Below are positions 12,104-29,704 of a stretch of 64,000 bases of DNA, in pieces (positions within the stretch are counted from its first letter, which is position 1; the number at the start of each line of letters is the position of its first letter). Position numbers and translations under genes: made by a program. This DNA is from Deinococcus gobiensis I-0 (GTDB lineage Bacteria > Deinococcota > Deinococci > Deinococcales > Deinococcaceae). Location of the stretch: assembly GCF_000252445.1 (NCBI RefSeq), contig NC_017790.1, positions 1,222,501-1,286,500 on the forward strand, in the 5' to 3' direction. Below the pieces are notes generated by a model, which did not search any database, had not been told where the DNA came from, and worked only from the letters and a program-made list of their open reading frames with translations.

Positions 12104-13315
12104 ATGGCCCCCGACCTGCCCCCACCGCCCCGCAGCCTCGTTCAGCTGGAGGCGGCGCGCCGGCGTTTCGGCCCCGGGCGGGTGGCCCTGCTCACCGAGA
12201 TGGTCCAGACGGGCGACCCCCTGGCCGACGCCGCCACCCGTGAACTGCGGACCGGGGGCGAGGAGGCCCGGCGCGCCTCGGACCTGGGCTTGCGGCACGG
12301 CGCCGCCTTTCTGGACGACCGTTTCCCGGCGCTGCGGGCGCTGCTCGCCGCTGCCGAGGCCGACCCGCCCTGGCTCGACCGTGCCCGGCTCGCACGTGGC
12401 TCGGAGGCGTACCTCGCCATCGGCAACGTCTGGATCACGCTGTCGCTCGGTCCCGGCTCGCTGACCCACACCTACAGTTCGCCCAGCATCGCGCGGGTGC
12501 TCGTGCGCACCGGCAACCTGACGCGCATGGCCCGGCGGCGCATCATCGAAACGGGGGTCTGGAACATCGAGACGGCGCTGCCCGGCGGCCTGGAGCGGGG
12601 TGCAGGTGGCTACGTCCATAACCTCCAGGTCAGGCTGCTGCACGCCGGTGTGCGGGCCAGCCTGCGCGCACGCGGCTGGGACGACCGCGAGACTGGCGCG
12701 CCCATCAACCAGGTCGAGATGGCGCGCACCTGGCTGGACTTCACCTATGTGCCCTTCCGGGCGCTGGGGGCTTTCGGCATCTCCTTCAGCCGCGCCGAGC
12801 TGGACGACCTGTACCACTTCTGGCGCTACGTCGCGCACCTGCTGGGCGTGGACCCCCGGCTGTACGGCGACGTGACGGATCAGGCGCAGGCGGGCGAGCT
12901 GCTCGCCCTCATCAACGGCACGATGGAACCGGCCACCGACGATACCCGGCAGCTGACCCGGGAGATGTTGGTCGCGGTCGCGGAGCTGCTGCAACCCAGC
13001 CTGCGCCTGCCGCCTCCGCTGATCCTCGACCTCACACACGCACTGGCGCGGCAGCTGCACGGCGACGCCCTGGCCGACCGCCTGGCGATCCGCCGCCCGC
13101 CCATTCGCCTCGCGCTGCCCCTGCTCACGCTCGCCAACCGTCTGCGCCGCGCCCACGAACGCCTCTGGCCCCGGCAGCGGGCACGGGCCATCCGGGCGAC
13201 GGTGGCCTACTTCCGGGAGCAGCTCGCCACCCTGGAAGGTCCGACCACCTACCAGCGCCCTGCCGAGGGACCGGGCGGCCTGCCCGTGACACAGGAACCG
13301 CCTGCCCGGCCCTGA
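12104..13315 (+). CDS. DUF2236 protein, MpaB/latex-clearing-protein-like putative haem oxygenase
   Basis: The 403-residue protein matches the DUF2236 fold of the MpaB/Lcp oxygenase family. The region GGYVHNLQVRLLHAGVRASL holds the conserved Arg/His helix, followed by GAPINQVEMARTWLDFTY, FSRAELDDLYHFWRYVAHLLGV and an extended helical C-terminus. In characterised Lcp proteins this fold binds haem b and cleaves polyisoprene. Here the substrate is unknown, there is no Tat signal and the protein is probably cytosolic. The upstream gene lies 43 bases away. A bidirectional terminator follows. Confidence 0.72.
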   Translation: MAPDLPPPPRSLVQLEAARRRFGPGRVALLTEMVQTGDPLADAATRELRTGGEEARRASDLGLRHGAAFLDDRFPALRALLAAAEADPPWLDRARLARGSEAYLAIGNVWITLSLGPGSLTHTYSSPSIARVLVRTGNLTRMARRRIIETGVWNIETALPGGLERGAGGYVHNLQVRLLHAGVRASLRARGWDDRETGAPINQVEMARTWLDFTYVPFRALGAFGISFSRAELDDLYHFWRYVAHLLGVDPRLYGDVTDQAQAGELLALINGTMEPATDDTRQLTREMLVAVAELLQPSLRLPPPLILDLTHALARQLHGDALADRLAIRRPPIRLALPLLTLANRLRRAHERLWPRQRARAIRATVAYFREQLATLEGPTTYQRPAEGPGGLPVTQEPPARP

Positions 13316-13319
13316 ACAC

Positions 13320-13357
13320 AAAAAAGCCCCCACCTGGAAACGGGTGGAGGCTTTTTT
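13320..13357. terminator. Bidirectional terminator between the DUF2236 gene and rpoC
   Basis: A GC stem (13326-13334 with 13343-13351, one mismatch, about 8-base loop) is flanked by six A on the left and six T on the right. It therefore serves both the plus-strand DUF2236 gene and the minus-strand rpoC transcript that converge here. Confidence 0.88.
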
Positions 13358-13470
13358 GCGGTCCTGTTGAGGACCACCAGCGGCTGGGGCTCAGGTCGCC
13401 GGTGGTCCTGCCGTGCGGCTCAGGTCAGGGGAAGCGAGGGGCTGGCCCTCTGCTCCCCCAGTTCCCGTGC

Positions 13471-18096
<4,626 letters not shown>

Positions 18097-18181
18097 AGCA
18101 GTTGCTCCTTGGTTGGGAGGCTTGGGGGCGGGGCGGTGGGGGAGAGGGGCGTGGCAGCGTGGCCTCTCCCGGACACCGGCC

Positions 18182-21640
<3,459 letters not shown>

Positions 21641-21802
21641 GCACACCTCTTGCGCCAGATGATGCTGACCCGCGTCCTCTCTGGGCACTCCAAAAGACGC
21701 GGGCGAGACACCGACCCCGTTGGTCGTGTCCCGAAGTAGGTTCCTCAGTTGTGAAGTCCGGCTGATTGCAAGGAACTCCTGCCCAACCCATCATGGTCGG
21801 CC

Positions 21803-21838
21803 ACAGGGAAGTATAGGCCTTGGGACAATTTATGTCAA
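21803..21838 (-). promoter_or_regulatory. Consensus promoter of rpoBC with a long structured leader
   Basis: On the minus strand a perfect TTGACA (-35, 21838-21833) and TATACT (-10, 21815-21810) are separated by 17 bases. Start of transcription is expected near 21803, giving a leader of about 160 bases to the rpoB ATG. The leader holds a hairpin (21707-21716 with 21722-21730, one bulge). The 320-base space from 21641 to 21961 contains only this leader, the promoter and, on the plus strand, the TACACT element of the next gene. Confidence 0.9.
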
Positions 21839-21961
21839 GAAAGACGAAGCCGGTTACTCTACGCCCTGAACCGAAACGCGGTCCCGAGCATGAAGGGAAC
21901 CGCAGCGCCGCCTCGGCCGTCCTTCCGGGCGGGGCTCAAACCCGCCGGATACACTGGGGCT

Positions 21962-22753
21962 GTGGAGTTCCTGCAACCCTACCTTCCTGTCGTTTTCACG
22001 GTCCTGCGGGTGCTGGCCGTCGTCAGTCTGATTCACGCCATCGTCACCCGGCAGCAACTCTACTGGATGGTCATGCTCGGTTTCGGGGCCTTGCTGGGCA
22101 GTGTCTTCGGACTGATTTTCACGCTGGTCTACGTGTTCATGGTGCTCGTGCCGTCGCTGCGCAGCGGGGGTCAGCGGGCCGGGCGCGCGGTGCAGTCGGG
22201 GCTGGAAGCCATCAAGCCGCTCGACACCCGTATCCGGGAAGCGCAGGAACGCCTGGACGAGAGCGACACGCTGGCCCACCGCAGTGACCTCGCCGCCCTG
22301 CTTGCCCGCGCAGGCCGGGAGGCCGAGGCTCAGGCGACCCTTGATCCCCTGCTGCGGGGCATCTACGCCGACGACCCGGTGGTGCTGCTCACCAGCGCCG
22401 AACTCGATCTCGCCCGGCAGCAGCCTGCGCAGGCGGAGGAGCGTCTCTCGCGGGTGGACCTGCGCACCAGCGCAGCGACCCGGACCCGGACCCTGACCCT
22501 GCTGGCCCAGGCCCAGGCGGCCCAGGGCAAATCCGGAGCCGACGCCACCTTCCGTGAAGCCATGACGGCCGCGACCACCGAGGAGCCGCGTGCCCGGTAC
22601 GCCGCCTATCTCGTGGCCCAGGGCCGCCCCGCAGAGGCGCGCCCGCTGCTTGAGGCGATGGCGAAAACCGAGGCCAAGGCCACCCAGCTCTACCGGCGAC
22701 AGGAGCGCGAGTGGTTTGGCCTCGCCGCCGAGGTCCGGCGCGACCTGAAATGA
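21962..22753 (+). CDS. Membrane-anchored TPR-like protein
   Basis: The 263-residue protein starts with hydrophobic helices (about residues 5-65: FLQPYLPVVFTVLRVLAVVS and LIFTLVYVFMVLV). A cytosolic helical region follows with TPR-like character (RSDLAALLARAGREAEAQ, AELDLARQQPAQAEERLSRV, RYAAYLVAQGRPAEARPLLE). This resembles PspA/YidC-adjacent or LapB-type scaffold proteins in layout only, and no reaction is assigned. The GTG at 21962 fits a TACACT -10 box (21950-21955) ending 6 bases upstream; the upstream ATG 21890 would add a low-quality N-terminus. The gene lies alone on the plus strand inside the ribosomal/RNA polymerase region. Confidence 0.75.
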   Translation: MEFLQPYLPVVFTVLRVLAVVSLIHAIVTRQQLYWMVMLGFGALLGSVFGLIFTLVYVFMVLVPSLRSGGQRAGRAVQSGLEAIKPLDTRIREAQERLDESDTLAHRSDLAALLARAGREAEAQATLDPLLRGIYADDPVVLLTSAELDLARQQPAQAEERLSRVDLRTSAATRTRTLTLLAQAQAAQGKSGADATFREAMTAATTEEPRARYAAYLVAQGRPAEARPLLEAMAKTEAKATQLYRRQEREWFGLAAEVRRDLK

Positions 22754-22780
22754 CCGCCGTCCCCTCAGGGAGCAGAAGAA

Positions 22781-22806
22781 CCCCCCACCGGTATGTCGGT
22801 GGGGGG
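22781..22806. terminator. Hairpin terminator between convergent TPR-like gene and cold-shock gene
   Basis: A perfect 9-bp stem (22781-22789 with 22798-22806, eight-base loop) sits between the two convergent genes. AGTTAAAA follows on the right, and the minus-strand side is followed by TTCTTCTG, so the U-tracts are weak. It probably works in both directions. Confidence 0.65.
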
Positions 22807-22822
22807 AGTTAAAAGACGCGAC

Positions 22823-23083
22823 TTACCAGCGGTCGTCGCGGCGGGGACGGGCGTTGTAAGCAGGAGCCGGAGCCGCCTTGGTCACCACGATGTTCTTGGC
22901 CTGGGGACCCTTGCCGTTCTGGCCAGGTTCGATTTCGAATTCAACTTCGTCGCCTTCGTTGAGCTTCTTGAACCCCTGGGCCTGGATGGCGCTGAAGTGC
23001 GCGAACACGTCAGCGCTGCCTTCCGTTTCAATGAACCCAAAGCCCTTCTCTGCGTTGAACCACTTCACTCTACCTGTTGCCAT
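22823..23083 (-). CDS. Cold-shock domain protein (CspA family)
   Basis: The 86-residue protein is one cold-shock domain with a short basic tail ([10 protein letters not shown]). It has the RNA-binding motifs KGFGFI (RNP1) and VFAHFSAI (RNP2) after [12 protein letters not shown]. It should bind single-stranded RNA/DNA as an RNA chaperone. The ATG at 23083 follows an AAGGAGAATC ribosome site. The 5' leader is about 90 bases and can form a stem (23147-23142 with 23120-23115) followed by a T run. The promoter has a -10 (TATTCT) but no -35; an inverted repeat lies in its place. It is located between rplL and rpoB. Confidence 0.95.
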   Translation of the reverse strand: MATGRVKWFNAEKGFGFIETEGSADVFAHFSAIQAQGFKKLNEGDEVEFEIEPGQNGKGPQAKNIVVTKAAPAPAYNARPRRDDRW

Positions 23084-23178
23084 CTTGATTCTCCTTGCTC
23101 CCACCAACAAAAACCGGACGCTCCTGTGATCGAACCCGGCCCGTCCGCTTTAGACCTGCGCTGGTGTTGAACCCAAAC

Positions 23179-23263
23179 AGAATAGGGGAAGGACATTCCG
23201 GTAAAACGGAATACGGGTCACAATTACATTTGGGTGGTTGGTAGTCTACTGGAAGGTTGGTAG
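23179..23263 (-). promoter_or_regulatory. Cold-shock gene promoter region with inverted and direct repeats
   Basis: A minus-strand TATTCT -10 (23184-23179) lacks a recognisable -35. The expected -35 position is covered by the perfect inverted repeat ATTCCG-6-CGGAAT (23195-23212). Further upstream the 9-mer GGTTGGTAG (plus strand) occurs twice at 23236 and 23255, 19 bases apart. This layout suggests an activator- or repressor-controlled promoter; the factor is unknown. Confidence 0.5.
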
Positions 23264-23283
23264 AAATCTTTCGGCCCAGACAG

Positions 23284-23321
23284 AAAAAACCCCGACCCGG
23301 CCGCAGGGGCACGGGTCGGGG
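23284..23321 (-). terminator. Terminator of the rplKAJL operon
   Basis: On the minus strand a 9-bp perfect stem (23321-23313 with 23298-23290, 14-base loop) is followed by TTTTTT (23289-23284). It lies just after rplL and separates the ribosomal genes from the cold-shock gene and rpoBC. Confidence 0.9.
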
Positions 23322-23342
23322 CGCACTCCGGCGCGAGGAAGA

Positions 23343-23708
<366 letters not shown>

Positions 23709-23771
23709 GATGTGTTCCTCCTGAACTGAGATGGTGATGCGGGTAAAGCGGTGAAATGCGTGGTCAGACGC

Positions 23772-24275
23772 TTAAGCGCTCTGGCCTTCGCCTTCGAGTT
23801 TTTCGCGGTACGCTTCGAGGATGCCCACGAAGTTGCTGAGGTGGGCGCTGAGCACGCCGACCAGTTCGCCCTGGAGGCTCTGCTTGCTGCCGAGGCTGGC
23901 CAGACGTTCGACGACGCGCACGTCCACCTTCTTGCCTTCGACGAAGCCGCCCTTGACGGCCGGGATGCCCCGGTCGTTGCCCTTCGCAGCGTCGCTCAGG
24001 GCCTTGGCGACCCCGGCGGGGTCGGTGTGGGCCAGAACGATGGCGCTGGGGCCCTTCAGCGCGTCCGTGAAGTCACGGCCGCCTTCCTGAAGCGCGATGT
24101 TGATCAGGGTGTTCTTGGCAACGATGAGCTGCCCGCCCTTCTCACGGATGTCCTTGCGCAGTTTGCTCAGCTGCCCGGCGTTCAGGCCCTGGTAGTCGAC
24201 CACATAGAAGGTGTCGATGCCCGAGAGGCTGCTCTTGAGGCCGCTGAGGTCCTGCAGGTTCTTTTCGTTCGCCAC
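23772..24275 (-). CDS. rplJ: 50S ribosomal protein L10
   Basis: The 167-residue protein anchors the L7/L12 stalk to the 23S rRNA GTPase centre. Family marks are [53 protein letters not shown] and the C-terminal helix [15 protein letters not shown] that carries L7/L12 dimers. The start has an AAGGAGGTC ribosome site. A 214-base upstream region contains a recognisable L10 leader, so the gene is probably autoregulated together with rplL. Confidence 0.97.
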   Translation of the reverse strand: MANEKNLQDLSGLKSSLSGIDTFYVVDYQGLNAGQLSKLRKDIREKGGQLIVAKNTLINIALQEGGRDFTDALKGPSAIVLAHTDPAGVAKALSDAAKGNDRGIPAVKGGFVEGKKVDVRVVERLASLGSKQSLQGELVGVLSAHLSNFVGILEAYREKLEGEGQSA

Positions 24276-24324
24276 GCGTGACCTCCTTGGTGGTGAACGA
24301 GGTCCAGGTGCAACAACTTTTCGC

Positions 24325-24385
<61 letters not shown>

Positions 24386-24489
24386 AATAATGGACGGATT
24401 GGAAGAGGTGCGAAAAGCCGCACCGGGGTGCCGAAAGGAGATACAGCACAGGTGGGGGCGTGCCGGGAACAGCGCCGCCCCCGCCGGGC

Positions 24490-25183
24490 TCAGGCCTGGG
24501 CCTGCGCGCCCAGGGTCAGCGGAATGCTGGGTCCCATGGTCGTCGTCAGGTAGGCGCTGCGCAGGAACACGCCCTTGGCGCTGCCGGGCTTGGCGGCTTC
24601 GAGGGCCGAAACCAGCGCGGAGTAGTTGGCGCTGAGGTTGCCGGCGTCGAAGCTGGCCTTGCCGATGGGGGCGTGCACGACGCCGGTCTTGTCGTTACGG
24701 AACTCGATGCGGCCGGCCTTGAGGCCGCGCACCATGCCCGTCACGTCGGGACCGACCGTGCCGCTGCGGGGGTTGGGCAGGAGGCCGCGCGGCCCGAGCA
24801 GACGCGCGAGCTTCTGGCCGACCTGGGCCATCACGTCGGGCGTCGCCACCACGGCGTCGAACTCCATGAAGCCGCCGGCGATGCGGTCGATCAGCTCGTC
24901 GCCGCCGACCACGTCCGCGCCAGCCGCCTCGGCGGCCTGCACGTTGTCACCCTTGGTGATCACGGCGACGCGCACGGTACGGCCGGTGCCGTGGGGCAGC
25001 GACACGGTGCCGCGCACCGTCTGGTCACTCTTGCGGGGGTCGATGCCGAGGCGGAAGTGCACTTCCACGGTCTCGTCGAACTTGGCGGTGGCCAGGTCGC
25101 GTACCAGGGCGGCGGCTTCGTCGATGCTGTACTGCTTGTTGCGGTCGACCTTCTCGATCAGGGCGCGGTAGCGCTTGCCGTGC

Positions 25184-25191
<8 letters not shown>
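24490..25191 (-). CDS. rplA: 50S ribosomal protein L1
   Basis: The 233-residue L1 stalk protein binds 23S rRNA and often its own mRNA. It carries [17 protein letters not shown] at the N-terminus, [20 protein letters not shown], and the signature around [26 protein letters not shown], ending in [16 protein letters not shown]. The start overlaps the end of rplK by eight bases, implying translational coupling. The C-terminal tail (LTLGAQAQA) is short. Confidence 0.98.
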
Positions 25192-25618
<427 letters not shown>

Positions 25619-25768
25619 GCCTGTTCCTCCTTAGCTCCCCCGCTGCCTGCGCGCTCCTGGAGCGGCGCGGCGTGGGGTGCCAGCGCTAAGTCCCGTGCCC
25701 AGAAAAGGGCACAGCAACTTTTCGATTTTACACGCTTCAGACCGGTCTGCCTAGTGGGGCAGTGGGCT

Positions 25769-26341
25769 TCAGCGCGCGACCTGCGCGAAATCCAGCTCGA
25801 CCGGCGTCTCGCGTCCGAAGATGCTGACGAGCACCTTGACCTTCGACTGCGGCATGTTGACTTCGCTGACCACACCGCTGAAATCGGCGAAAGGCCCACT
25901 CGTCACGCGCACCATGTCGCCCGCCTTGAAGTTGACCTTCACGCGCGGCGCTTCTTCCACCTGCGGCTGCGCCGCCACACCGACCGAAGCCAGCAGCCGC
26001 TGCACTTCCTCGGGCGAAAGCGGGACAGGGCGCGTCGCCGTACCCACGAAGCCCGTCACGCCGCCAGTGCCGCGCACGACCTCCCAGGACTCGCCCAGTT
26101 CGCCCGGCGCGTCGTCGTCCTCGATATCCATCTGAACGAAGACGTATCCGGGGAACAGCTTGCGCTTGACAGTGACCTTCTTGCCGCCTTCCTGAATTTC
26201 GACGGCATCTTCGGTGGGCTGAAGCACCTGAAAGATCTTGGTGTAGAACATGCCGAGCTTTCTGGCCCGGTCCATCAGTTGTTCCTGCACGCGGTCTTCC
26301 TGACCCACGTACGTGTGAACGGCGTACCACTCGATGCTCAT
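25769..26341 (-). CDS. nusG: Transcription termination/antitermination protein NusG
   Basis: The 190-residue elongation factor binds the RNA polymerase clamp. The NGN domain (about 1-115) begins [18 protein letters not shown] and holds [15 protein letters not shown] and the [12 protein letters not shown] segment. The KOW domain (about 135-190) has [21 protein letters not shown] and ends [17 protein letters not shown]. The two domains are joined by a longer Gln/Val-rich linker than in E. coli. It follows secE by about 38 bases, the usual arrangement. Confidence 0.97.
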   Translation of the reverse strand: MSIEWYAVHTYVGQEDRVQEQLMDRARKLGMFYTKIFQVLQPTEDAVEIQEGGKKVTVKRKLFPGYVFVQMDIEDDDAPGELGESWEVVRGTGGVTGFVGTATRPVPLSPEEVQRLLASVGVAAQPQVEEAPRVKVNFKAGDMVRVTSGPFADFSGVVSEVNMPQSKVKVLVSIFGRETPVELDFAQVAR

Positions 26342-26379
26342 GCCTGACTCCTCATCCGCTGGTCCGGCAACGGCCTAGC

Positions 26380-26565
26380 CTATCTCAGGCCCAGCGCGGC
26401 GTTGATCCCATTGGTGAACAGCAGGTCCATCACCCAGACGATCACGGTGAGGGCCACCACGAAGATCAGCACGGCCTGGGTGCCTTCGAGCACCTGCTGG
26501 CGGCTGGGCCACGAGACCTTGCCCAATTCCGCGCGGGCGTCCTTGAAATACTGCGCAATGTTCAT
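26380..26565 (-). CDS. secE: Preprotein translocase subunit SecE
   Basis: This 61-residue single-span protein clamps the SecYEG channel. It has the amphipathic N-terminal helix [20 protein letters not shown] with the conserved VxWPxR and one membrane helix ([20 protein letters not shown], about 31-50). It is the short one-helix form normal outside Proteobacteria. The ATG at 26565 is preceded by GCAGGAGAAGGTC. It lies between rpmG and nusG. Confidence 0.95.
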   Translation of the reverse strand: MNIAQYFKDARAELGKVSWPSRQQVLEGTQAVLIFVVALTVIVWVMDLLFTNGINAALGLR

Positions 26566-26662
26566 GACCTTCTCCTGCGGGCGGCTGGCGCGGGGCGCAG
26601 AACGCCCGGAGACGCGCGCGGAGCCGGGCGAGGCCGACCTCCACGCGCGCCTCAGGGTGGGG

Positions 26663-26830
26663 TTAGACCTTCTTCTCGCGGAAGACCACGTGCTTCTTGG
26701 CGACGGGGTCGTACTTGCGCAGTTCCATCTTGGCCTGCGTGTTGCGGCGGTTCTTGGTCGTGGTGTAGTAGAAGCCCGTGCCGGCACTGCTTTCCATCTT
26801 CACGATGATGCGGGGTCCGTCCTTAGCCAT
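26663..26830 (-). CDS. rpmG: 50S ribosomal protein L33
   Basis: This 55-residue protein begins [17 protein letters not shown] and continues with [21 protein letters not shown] and the terminal [11 protein letters not shown], the classic L33 pattern. The CxxC knuckles of zinc-binding L33 are absent, so this is the zinc-free form. A GGAGTAACACC ribosome site precedes the ATG. It is the first gene of the rpmG-secE-nusG transcript, whose leader (26831-26940) carries tandem hairpins. Confidence 0.96.
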   Translation of the reverse strand: MAKDGPRIIVKMESSAGTGFYYTTTKNRRNTQAKMELRKYDPVAKKHVVFREKKV

Positions 26831-26880
26831 GGTGTTACTCCTTTCGCAGCCGGCCCCTCCGGGGAGAAACCCGCGCTGCT

Positions 26881-26936
26881 CCCAGCGCCCGCCTGGGCGG
26901 GTTCTTTTCGCTGGTAAAAACCCGCCTTCTGGCGGG
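26881..26936 (-). promoter_or_regulatory. Tandem-hairpin leader of rpmG-secE-nusG (candidate attenuator)
   Basis: On the minus strand, CCCGCC-AGAA-GGCGGG (26936-26921) followed by TTTTT (26920-26916) is an intrinsic terminator starting only a few bases after the expected transcription start. A second hairpin uses the same hexamers (26901-26896 with 26893-26888), inside an outer stem CCAGCG/CGCTGG (26914-26909 with 26887-26882). The GGCGGG of the first can pair with the CCCGCC of the second, which would remove the terminator. Confidence 0.6.
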
Positions 26937-26946
26937 CAACATTCCG

Positions 26947-26975
26947 AGTATAGGCATTCGCGCCCCGCCTGTCCA
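26947..26975 (-). promoter_or_regulatory. Promoter of the rpmG-secE-nusG transcript
   Basis: On the minus strand TGGACA (26975-26970) and TATACT (26952-26947) are separated by exactly 17 bases. Transcription should start near 26940, about 110 bases before rpmG. The promoter begins 12 bases past the stop of the upstream flavoprotein gene. Confidence 0.82.
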
Positions 26976-26986
26976 GCCGTCCCGTC

Positions 26987-27493
26987 TCAGCTGACTGTCC
27001 TGGGCGGCTCTCCGCCGGGCAGACCGGTAGGAAAGCCGTCGATGCTCGCGCTGTTCTTGAGCTGCCGGTAAGCACCGAGTTCTTCGGGGGTCCTGCGCTC
27101 TGCCCAGGCATTTAATTCGCCGCGCTGCTCCCGGTACTCCAGCCGGGGCACCGCCATCCCGCAGGAAGTCTGCACGAGGTCGAGGTCGAGCACGAAGACC
27201 TGACGCGCGCCGGACAGGGCGGGAAAGAGGTCTGCCCACTGTGCCCGGTCGGGCGCGTCCGGCTGGACCATCCGGGCCTGTCCGTAGAGGCGCAGGATAA
27301 GGGGCGGGCCTTCGAAGGCGCAGAACATCAAGGTCATGCGCGGCGGCGGAAGGATATGGGCGGCCGTCTCGTTCCCACTGCCCGTCACGTTGAGCCAGGC
27401 GACCCGGCCCGGTCCCAGCACCCGGAGGCTGTCGAGACCTTTGGGTGAGAGGTTGACCCAGCCGTCGGCAGCGGCCGTACCGACGAAGTACAT
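26987..27493 (-). CDS. Pyridoxamine 5'-phosphate oxidase-family flavin-binding protein (N-terminus interrupted)
   Basis: The translated part (168 residues) starts MYFVGTAAADGWVNLSPKGLDSLRVLG and contains a split-barrel FMN-binding pattern: VAWLNVTGSGNETAAHI, MTLMFCAFEGPPLILRLYGQARMV. This matches the PPOX-type family, whose members bind FMN or other cofactors. In the same frame upstream the sequence reads as a natural N-terminus (ATG at 27553, then LPALTPALEAFIVRQPM), but codon 4 is TAG (27544-27542). The usable start is then the internal ATG at 27493, which loses the first helix. It may be a recent pseudogene or a shortened active protein. Its position between tuf and rpmG is unusual. Confidence 0.68.
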   Translation of the reverse strand: MYFVGTAAADGWVNLSPKGLDSLRVLGPGRVAWLNVTGSGNETAAHILPPPRMTLMFCAFEGPPLILRLYGQARMVQPDAPDRAQWADLFPALSGARQVFVLDLDLVQTSCGMAVPRLEYREQRGELNAWAERRTPEELGAYRQLKNSASIDGFPTGLPGGEPPRTVS

Positions 27494-27584
27494 CGGCTGC
27501 CGAACGATGAACGCCTCAAGGGCGGGAGTGAGCGCCGGAAGCTATTTGGCCATGACCCGTGCTGCCACGTACCGGGACGAAGAC

Positions 27585-27610
27585 AAAAAAAAGCTCCCCG
27601 CAGGGAGCTT
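27585..27610 (-). terminator. Terminator of tuf
   Basis: On the minus strand a perfect 8-bp stem (27610-27603 with 27598-27591, four-base loop) is followed by eight T (27592-27585, partly shared with the stem end). It lies 30 bases past the tuf stop. Confidence 0.92.
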
Positions 27611-27639
27611 CCGGTCGCCGCCGGAGCGGCGGAAAGAAC

Positions 27640-28857
<1,218 letters not shown>

Positions 28858-28959
28858 GAGTGTGTCCTCCTGAGATGGGGGTTGTCCTGCGAAAGGACAA
28901 GCCTTGCGAGTCTATCAGACTTTGGGCTGGCCCGGCCAGTCACCGGCAGATAGACGGAC

Positions 28960-28982
28960 GCGGCCAGCTTTGGGCTGGCCGC
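28960..28982 (-). repeat. Hairpin between tRNA-Thr and tuf
   Basis: A perfect 9-bp stem GCGGCCAGC/GCTGGCCGC (28960-28968 with 28974-28982) begins eight bases after the CCA end of tRNA-Thr. There is no U-tract, so it is more likely a processing or pausing element than a terminator. The 12-mer TTTGGGCTGGCC (plus strand) occurs twice, at 28921 and 28969. Confidence 0.5.
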
Positions 28983-28989
28983 GCACGGA

Positions 28990-29064
<75 letters not shown>

Positions 29065-29070
29065 TTGGTG

Positions 29071-29149
<79 letters not shown>

Positions 29150-29153
29150 ATCG

Positions 29154-29239
<86 letters not shown>

Positions 29240-29284
29240 GCATTGTCTCGGCCGTGCACAGCATACAACTTGCGCCGTATGTCC

Positions 29285-29363
<79 letters not shown>

Positions 29364-29444
29364 TGCTTAGGAGAAGCTGGGGCAGAAACGCGTCCTGCAC
29401 CTGTTTCGGAGGCTTCGCGGCTTCCCGCTGACTTCCGGCTGTGA

Positions 29445-29473
29445 ATAGTAGCACCGGCCCCTAAACGTGTCAA
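29445..29473 (-). promoter_or_regulatory. Consensus promoter of the tRNA(-tuf) cluster
   Basis: On the minus strand a perfect TTGACA (29473-29468) and TACTAT (29450-29445) are spaced by 17 bases. Transcription should start near 29438, about 78 bases before tRNA-Thr(TGT), and may continue through tuf because no terminator with a U-tract is seen between the tRNAs and tuf. Confidence 0.9.
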
Positions 29474-29704
29474 CAACTCCCGGAAGTGATCCCTGAAGGT
29501 CGCCGGACCTGTCCCCTGCGCCCGGAGTCTTTAGCTGTCCTCCATCTCCAGCCGTGGGGGCGCAATGTGCGCCATTCGGCGTATTTGCCCCCCAGCCAGG
29601 AGGCGTATGCTGGCCCCCTTGCGGAAAGCCTTTTTCCTGCTTTCTGCCGCCATTTCCCGCTCTCCCGCTGCCGCTTTCGCAGCCCTCTTTCGGTGAGGTT
29701 TCCC

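Noticed and set aside
21825..21840. TTATGTC half-site resembling the radiation/desiccation response motif at the rpoBC promoter
   Set aside because: The second half of the palindrome is missing and the bases are fully explained by the TTGACA -35 on the minus strand.
26566..26662. tRNA-Trp between rpmG and secE, as found in some bacteria
   Set aside because: No cloverleaf, no CCA anticodon loop and no TTCGA T-loop can be found in these 97 bases.
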